Of a DNA stretch of 64,000 bases, positions 57,066-64,000 are shown in pieces. Made by a program: the position numbers and the translations under genes. Within the stretch, counting starts at the first letter, position 1. Each line of letters opens with the position of its first letter. Source of the DNA: Nemophila menziesii (taxonomy: Eukaryota > Streptophyta > Magnoliopsida > Boraginales > Hydrophyllaceae). The DNA lies in contig JARWIR010000001.1 of NCBI GenBank assembly GCA_029959085.1, positions 15,739,730 through 15,803,729 of the forward strand, written 5' to 3'. Below the pieces are notes generated by a model. It was given only the letters and a program-made list of their open reading frames with translations. It did not search any database and was not told the DNA's origin.

Positions 57066-57590
57066 AAAATTAGGGTTGAGTTATAAACCTACACTTCCAA
57101 GTTCTAAACTCATTAATATTCAATCCTAAACCCACACTCCCAAATCCATTAATGGTGATTCTTTCCTCAAGTGAAGCATATTAATTTTTTCCTCAGCTTT
57201 GTGAAGTTTCTGATTCAATTAATGGTCAAATAAGTGAAGCAAATTTTGTTTCCAATTAATGTTGATCTTTCTTCACTTTGTGGAGTTGCAGAGTAATTTA
57301 CTGCCGATTCTATTAAGTTTTACAAGTGAACAAGATTTTGCTTCCTAGTTGTTAAATTAGTGTTAATTATCGCATGACCAAGGATTTGTAGTTGATTTTT
57401 TCAGACTTAGTTTATTTCATCAAGAGGTGTTTCTCATTTTAATTGTCCAGCTTTAATATTGAACTATGGTAACTTTTATTTTAATTATTGTATAATATTG
57501 TAATAATGGTATTGAAAATCTTTGTTTTTTTAGTGTTTTAATTTTTCTCTGTGTGTCTTTATTGCTATATTGAACTAGTTTTTTAAAATA
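57066..57590. other. AT-rich spacer before the Helitron
   Basis: No gene, RNA or repeat recognised. Confidence 0.5.
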
Positions 57591-57665
57591 CTAGGTATTA
57601 CCCGTGCCTTAAGGCATTATGAAAAGAAAAAAATCGCTAGGTATTACCCGTGCCTTAAGGCACTA
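57591..57665 (-). repeat. Tandem 3' termini of the Helitron
   Basis: CTAGGTATTACCCGTGCC TTAAGGCA occurs at 57591 and again at about 57637. The inner copy has a perfect 14-bp palindrome GTGCCTTAAGGCAC; the outer one has a single mismatch (GTGCCTTAAGGCAT). Confidence 0.88.
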
Positions 57666-60600
57666 TGAAAAAAATTTGCTACTTATTTGCTTATCGTCCA
57701 TAATCATGTTCGATATACAATTAAACGTATATTTGAACAGACGAGTAAAAAGAGGCATTAATATAATAATTAACATCAACAAAATTAACCGTCTTAGCAT
57801 CTTTTACATTATTCGTTAACCTATTTGAATAGCAAGATATTTTACATTGTTAAAGTAATCGATCGTAATATAGTAACATCCCAGACCATACTGAATACCA
57901 ATCAAGAAACTTGATTTTTTTTAGATTTTTATTATCGCCTTCATCAATGAATAATCTTAGAATTGATCGGGTCCACCCTGTGCAAGACCTACGCAAATTA
58001 AATAACAGACAGTCACGAACATAAATAGTAATCGCCTTTCATTATAAAAAAATATACTAATCGTCATATAAGGGACAATAAAAAACAATATAATCACCTT
58101 GTTAAAACAACAAATAAACTGATTAACACCAACGATAATATCGAGTCTTTGAAATCCGAGTTTCAAACCTATTGTTGGTGGAACATATGATGACTATCCC
58201 ATTGGTGGTCTTAGCTTGGTTATATTTGAAAAATAAAATTTTATAAATTTAAAATAGTTGTACTGTCCAAATACAAAAAAAAGATAAACTTGGTTATCAA
58301 AATACAAACCTTTTTTTAAACTTTTATTAATTATTATTACTGCTATTCATTTCTTTGGTTTCTAAATGATTTAAAAAAGAAAAAATGGAAGCTTTCCTTA
58401 GATGGGTCTAGATTAGATTTTGCCAAAATTTGTAGGTTTTTATCCCATGTACACCCTTACTTGGCAATACCAGGTTCACGCTTAGTTTTAAACTTGTCAA
58501 TAATCCATAATCAAACCCTTATATTGATAATACATAACTAAAAAGAAGAAAAAGTCTATTGACCTTCACATCACACGGCGAATAATATGGTGTGTACGAA
58601 AATAGTAAATTTCCATTAATAGTTGAATTAGCTATATACAACATTTCTTATTATTATTCAAACAATGAACTGAAAATGGAAAATGTTTTGAGTTTATATA
58701 AAACCATACATTAAAAAAAGATAGAATGATGACCAATCAATTAGATGTTCCTAAAAAATGAACACCACTTGTTTCCTTGATAGCAACAACCCTATGAAAT
58801 GAAAGAAATATAATATTAAAGGGGTTAATATAGAAGAATCACATGTATCCTCCTTCACAACATCCTATGATAATACACATATAACAAACCTGAAATCAAT
58901 AATAATGCAATTAATTTGTGAACAGAAAAAAGAAATAGTTTATATCGTCAGATTAATATAATACATGGTCATAAAATTCTGTTATATATAGCTTACAAAG
59001 TATAGAGGATTAGCCCTCAGTCAATGGAATTATAGAATAAGTTAAACTTACGATGACTATACTTATATGACTTGAACAAAATTCAATTAAAAATATTGTG
59101 AAGAGTTTGAATCTTTTACATTTAAAACAGAAAAAAATAAAGTGGTACTTGAGTAACATCGTTGGCGAGATATGATGGCAGTTGTTTAGGGTATGAATCA
59201 GGCAAGAGAACGGCTGAGGACTATAGGTTATAGAAGGTTAACCCACGGCAAATGAATATTTACTGCAAAACAATTAAAAAAATGCAGTATAAGACCAAAT
59301 TGCTCACTCTAACCGTCACGACAAATCACGGGACATGTGCATTTCTAAAACCACAAACTGGATAAGAAATGGAAATCTTGTTAATTAAATAAACTTTCTC
59401 ATACTGAATGAATAATAAATATATGTACTTGTCTAAAAAATTGAAGGGTCTCATGATAACACCACGTATCAAAAAATACCTAAATAGACTGTAAAAATCA
59501 AATATTTTGATCAAATCAGTCGAAATATGATTCGCTACTATTACCCAAACTATTGAATTTCAGATCAAATCTAAATTCAATCAAATTCAAAAGAAAAATT
59601 GTTTCTATTAATATCACAATCAATTTAATAATTAAAAAATAGATAAATTAATCTAAAAAAATCTATAAGACACACTTGCCCAGTTCAAGAATAAGTAACC
59701 ATTCAATCCATGATTTATGTTTAACTAACCAGTCTATAAATGCAAAGGTCGGGGCCAAATCAAAATGGCAGCGGGGAAAAAGAAAACTCTCGAACCACCA
59801 ATTCTTAAACCAGAGAAAATATATGTAGAGGTAAAAACATAATCTATATCAAGTACATATTGAGGCTAAACCTTATTGATAACAATCTTGCACATCAACA
59901 TTAAAAATATTATGGATTACAATTTATAAAAATAAAAGTTGTTTAATATATAGAATTAGCTAAAGCAAAAAGTGGTAGGATAATAGTAAATTGATGGTTA
60001 TAATTTGAAGGTACAACAAATGAAAATTGCGACTCACCATTCCAGGAAATTGGTGTATTATCTCGACAACCTCTGAATCAATCGCCTTATTTTATTCATC
60101 TGCAAACAAAACTAAATCAATTATAAAATGAAAATATAAAATATATGTATAATTTGATAATAAATGCTGAAAAAATAAATAAAACAACAAACTGGAAGAT
60201 GTGTCATCACGATCAGCAAAAAGCGAGGATGGAAAGAAGAGTGCACTCCCCATCCTATTTGCTTTGCTTTATTTTTTACATGTGAACGACTATGAAAATG
60301 GCCGCATTTAAAAAGTATTGGGATTTTTGCTGAGGTCCTTCTATTGATAGACCAAAAAACTCAAACCCTGAGAGTTATGCTAGTAGAGCTACCGAGGAAA
60401 TGCATTGGACCATAAATGAATTCTTCATCGGGTATATTAAGTTATCTTTGAACTTAAAAGGCAAGATGTCTCCACACATCTTCTAATAAGCGTGGCAAAA
60501 TGGGAGAAACGATCCTCACATATACAGAATAGTTGTCTGTTTAGCAATTCCCTGTAAAACTTGTACCACCCCTGTAAATAAATACGTCAGTTGATATTTT

Positions 60601-61076
60601 ATACTTTGTTGAATAAAATTAATAGGACTCGTAATGCCGCAATATCAGAATATGATACAAAATTAATAATATCAAGTATTTCAAATTGCATATAGTGGTA
60701 TTTCAACATCATTTCATACAGAAATAGGACCCCCAATCGAATCAGATTGAAGCTCTCCGTCCTTAGCAGAAATAGGAGTTATCAACACGTGTTTAAAATG
60801 AGTGTAAAGAGATTCTTTTCTGTTTTTTCCAATGCTAATGTGAAGAGATGATTAATTCAATTTTTAATAGTTCTAATTGTAAATATTAATATTTACCTTA
60901 ATTCGGTTCTTCGCCAAGCTGGGTTGATGATGGTGGAGAATGGTCCTCGAGTGGCAGCGGTTTCTTGTGTAGGAGAGCGGCTTGGTGAGAAGGTGAGTAT
61001 GAGATTTTTATTTATGTTTTTTTGTTCCAATGGAGGCGAGTGTGAAGAGATGAATTAAGTTTTATGTTTACATTAG

Positions 61077-61321
61077 TTTTATAAACCAAACGAAGCCTAA
61101 TTTTTTAGAAGGATAAGGAGCTATATGGGGGATTTATGAGCTAAAGGGGGAATGAGGGAAAATAGGAAAAATTAGGTGAGTCCTATTATTTATATAATTT
61201 TTATAAACCAAACGAAGCCTAATTTTTTAGAAAGATAAGGAGCTATATGGGGGATTTATGAGCTAAAGGGGGAATGAGGGAAAATAGGGAAAATTAGGTA
61301 AGTCCTATTATGTAATATAGA
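61077..61321 (-). repeat. Tandem 5' termini of the Helitron
   Basis: Two near-identical 122-bp units (starting ATAAACCAAACGAAGCC at 61081 and 61203). Only the outer one ends in the TC required at a Helitron 5' end. Confidence 0.88.
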
Positions 61322-62952
61322 TTAGTGATTTTTCAACTTATTTGTTTAGATACATGTTTTGTATATTCATGTTAAGCATTTCGTTTTGCAAGATTTGTAA
61401 TATGGCATCATATCTGAATTTAAATATGGCGAACAACATTCTTACTATACGTTTGAATATCCTAATTCATTCTTGTCCATCAAGAATTATGTTATCGGGT
61501 GTTGGAACGAATTGAGTGGTTGCTTAGTAGAGTATCGATACATTTATGGTAGTCATTAAACATTTTCGATAATGTATATTATACTTATGGGCTTGTAACT
61601 CGAATATTATTGTTGGTAAGAATTTAGTGAATAAATCTGTTGAATTTTCACTTGAGTTTGTTCAACATCAATAAACACCAGTTATTTTACATGAGAGGAG
61701 CATATTCTCTATATAATTAATAGATATTTGGTTTGACTCATTAACATTTTACTAGAAAACCCTAGTGGGAAAAAATCTCAGTGAAAGAAAAAGAGTACGG
61801 CTCTGAAATATCGCATCACCGTCATTGTGACGCGAATTATGATAACAATTATTCTAAACATCCTTTCATATTTTTAGACACTTGTCTCACGTACTTTAAA
61901 CACAATAAGTTCTTCAGGAATCTTTTATGCTCCATGCATTTCTCATTATTCGAGAACTTAATATTTTAGACGTTGTAAGTACTTCGGGCACATGTCATGC
62001 TTCGGACACTTATGGTGCTTCAAGCACCTATTGTGTTTGTCAAGAAATTTAATATCCATCTTATCATCACGATATTGTATAGATAACATAAGAATGCGAA
62101 CGACTCCTATAATTAATTCTATGTTTTTACACAAACTTTTGTAAATATAAGTCAGATTTTAGATTTTAAAATTGATTATGAGTATTTATATTATTTTTGA
62201 CACATTTCACCACCTTTTGGATTAGGATCCTTATTATTTATTCTAAAAACTATAGTAAATGAAAATATATTAATCTCATAATTATCTCTGGATTTCATAT
62301 ATTTTCGTACATAATTTATCTACATGGATTTATTTATATAGGTACCTTAATCTCTTCAATGACCATTACTTCCTTTAGGAGTAATGCATGTGTTAATATT
62401 ATATGGCTCAATAATTCTTGTCATGTTACGTGGATGGGCACATTCCACAAATTTTATCATTTTATCATTTGCTCATGAGATTTCTTTCTTCGAGGCATGG
62501 TATATTTTCAAGAAACTTGTCTACCACACTTTATGCTTTCGTTAGGTGTTAACAAGACTACCACACTTCATGCTTCGGTTAGAGGCATTACAAGTCTACC
62601 ATGTTTATACGTCGGTTAGATGAATTACAAGTCTACCATGCTTCATTCTTACACTCACTATAATAATTGTGTACATATGAGACAATAATATATGTTGGAT
62701 CATTTACAACAAATTTATAGGATTTCACAATATATCCTATATTCGTGAATGCATTCGCTAAATAATTTGCAATATTATGCAAATGAATTTTCTTCTGAAC
62801 TTTCAGTTTTGATTCTTTGGTTTCGTGGATAAAGACGAGACAATAATATTATCTTCCACTACATATAACGTTATACTTTAGGTTTTTGTATATCCCTTCT
62901 AATAAGGGATAAATTGTCTCGTTAATATAACGCTCCACAAAGTGTGCTCTAA
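61322..62952. other. Unrecognised AT-rich region, possible LTR debris
   Basis: AT-rich with short degenerate tandem repeats. The AAACCCTAGTGGGAAAAAATC stretch near 61757 resembles sequences found just upstream of copia gag in some plant elements, but no LTR or coding domain can be shown. Confidence 0.35.
62510..62645 (+). repeat. Imperfect 45-bp tandem repeat
   Basis: Three to four units of TACCACACTTCATGCTTCGG / TTAGAGGCATTACAAGTC type, diverged from each other. Confidence 0.65.
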
Positions 62953-62970
62953 AGAGATCACATATTAGGA

Positions 62971-63227
62971 ACCACTGGGACTAGCTCAGTGGCCAGGACC
63001 CTGTCTCTCAACTAGGAGGTACAGGGTTCGAATCCCCTCAGCTGTGTTATTTCTTGAGCCCTTAAAGGGGGTAAGCAAGGGGTGCATGGTTCGAGTCTCC
63101 TCCCTGAACATGGGTAACCTAGTTCTGATTAAGTGGGAGTATGCATGAGGAGTCGTGTATATTTCCTATGGGATTAGTCGTGGTGCGCGTAAGCTGGCCC
63201 GGACACCCATACATCGGGAAAAAAAAA
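62971..63227 (+). mobile_element. tRNA-derived SINE with perfect target duplication
   Basis: A 257-bp unit with a tRNA-like head containing RNA polymerase III boxes: A box TAGCTCAGTGG (about 62983-62993) and B box GGTTCGAATCC (about 63024-63034). The body ends GCGCGTAAGCTGGCCCGGAC...ATCGGG, followed by an A tail. It is flanked by AGAGATCACATATTAGGA (62953-62970 and 63228-63245), a perfect 18-bp duplication. A second B-box-like GGTTCGAGTCTC lies about 65 bp after the first. Confidence 0.92.
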
Positions 63228-63245
63228 AGAGATCACATATTAGGA

Positions 63246-64000
63246 GATCAAAATATTGGAAAATAGTAGGAAAATCAAACCCAACATAAATCCAAATCGT
63301 TGATTGGGATTATCTCACAATCAATTTTATTAGAGAACTTATAACACGTGGATAATCATTTGGTAAAAGAATGTATTGTTCATTTTGAGTAAAAACCAAG
63401 TGAGTTCTCCAAAATTTGATGTAATATTATTAATTCCCCTTTTTAACCAAGTCGATCATGTCATAATACAAAGTAATATATTCTATTTAGCATAATGTGT
63501 TTTTCAACAACTCGTATTTGTATGTAATATGACTCCGAAGAGATAGTGGGAATTTTTCTAATACACGCTTCTAGTGTGATAATGCAAATATATTCATCGT
63601 TATGGATACTTGCAGTTTCTTCTAGGTATTTATTTCGACAATTATATTTAAATTTAGCAAATTCTTTAGGATTTACAAAAAACATAATGCACTACTTATG
63701 TCAAATCTATGACACAAGGTAACGTAACGTTTGTGAATTCAGAATTTTTAATTAGATCAACTAAATGGTTTAGAGTACGACAACTACACAGCCTATTTAC
63801 AGTCCACCATATCAATAACATTCAATATTATCATTTCATGATAGATTATTTTTTGTAACTTCTCACTTTCATGATAGTCCTTATTATTCCACGTCTGGTG
63901 GTAAGAAAAAAATTAGTAGTATTTACATCATTAATGAATCAAGGACTGGTTCTTCAACGACCTCAAGCTCAACTAGAGTTTGGATCATCACGACGTCATT
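63246..64000. other. Right edge, no gene recognised
   Basis: AT-rich. A 74-codon frame on the minus strand (63461-63685) has no recognisable domain and no neighbouring support. Confidence 0.4.

Larger units (their letters stand above)
57591..61321 (-). mobile_element. Non-autonomous Helitron, 3.7 kb, with duplicated ends
   Basis: On the minus strand it begins TCTATATTACATAATAGG at 61321 and ends with a hairpin (RTGCCTTAAGGCAC), then GGGTAATACCTAG at 57591. It sits between A and T, the Helitron target. TC start, CTRR end, 3' hairpin and absence of target duplication all fit. The 3' end is present twice (period about 46 bp, 57591-57670) and the 5' end twice (period 122 bp, 61077-61321). No Rep/helicase frame exists, so it would need an outside transposase. 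The interior is AT-rich and I recognise no captured gene. Confidence 0.78.

Noticed and set aside
62971..63055. Possible tRNA gene (A and B boxes visible)
   Set aside because: No acceptor stem closes it, and it is joined to a SINE body with A tail and target duplication.

Overview
The window is nuclear DNA from a flowering plant, most likely a eudicot (possibly an asterid; the species cannot be fixed from sequence alone). The signs are low GC, intron-containing and UGT73-type single-exon genes, plant-type L1 LINEs with an RNase H tail, Ty1/copia and Ty3/gypsy elements, a tRNA-derived SINE, a Helitron and several families of miniature transposons (MITEs). Only four ordinary host genes can be supported: three closely related UDP-glycosyltransferases (31516-32985 +, 33274-34746 -, 41340-42809 +) and one five-exon pectinesterase (53488-55054 -). 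Almost everything else is mobile DNA or its debris.

Layout. 300-3240 is a decayed LINE on the minus strand. 3295-10712 is a nearly complete Ty1/copia element with two 1.04-kb LTRs and a 5-bp target duplication; its pol frame is open but gag is broken. 11371-17659 is a nearly full-length minus-strand LINE with intact ORF1 and a frameshifted ORF2. 18240-19290 holds short repeats, a GC-rich patch, a (GA)n tract and a G run. 19490-22745 is a third LINE, split by a 686-bp inverted-repeat element flanked by a 9-bp duplication. 22746-31322 is a pile of Ty3/gypsy LTRs and gag pieces, a copia gag-protease fragment and a hAT-type MITE.

The UGT district is 31.5-42.8 kb. Two UGTs converge tail to tail and a third lies about 6.6 kb beyond. 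Between the second and third lie a MULE-type MITE, an inverted-repeat region, degenerate CCTTAA hexamer arrays split by a gypsy LTR that itself contains a hAT MITE, a LINE RNase H fragment, and a Tourist-like MITE inserted inside another copy of itself. From 43 to 51.9 kb there is a ruined Ty3/gypsy element of Tat type with minisatellites and two more MITEs. A LINE tail (51.95-53.1 kb) precedes the pectinesterase. 55.5-57.07 kb is an unrecognised gene-like unit. 57591-61321 is a non-autonomous Helitron with duplicated ends, and 62971-63227 is a SINE with a perfect 18-bp target duplication.

The UGTs would glucosylate small molecules (hormones, flavonoids, terpenoids) in the cytosol, and the pectinesterase would demethylate wall pectin; nothing links them into one pathway. 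I found no new multi-gene system. The most informative signals are structural: the self-nested MITE, the Helitron with doubled termini, the MULE insertion whose removal restores a LINE frame, a stop-free in-frame intron in the pectinesterase, and the transposon-built promoters of the UGT cluster.
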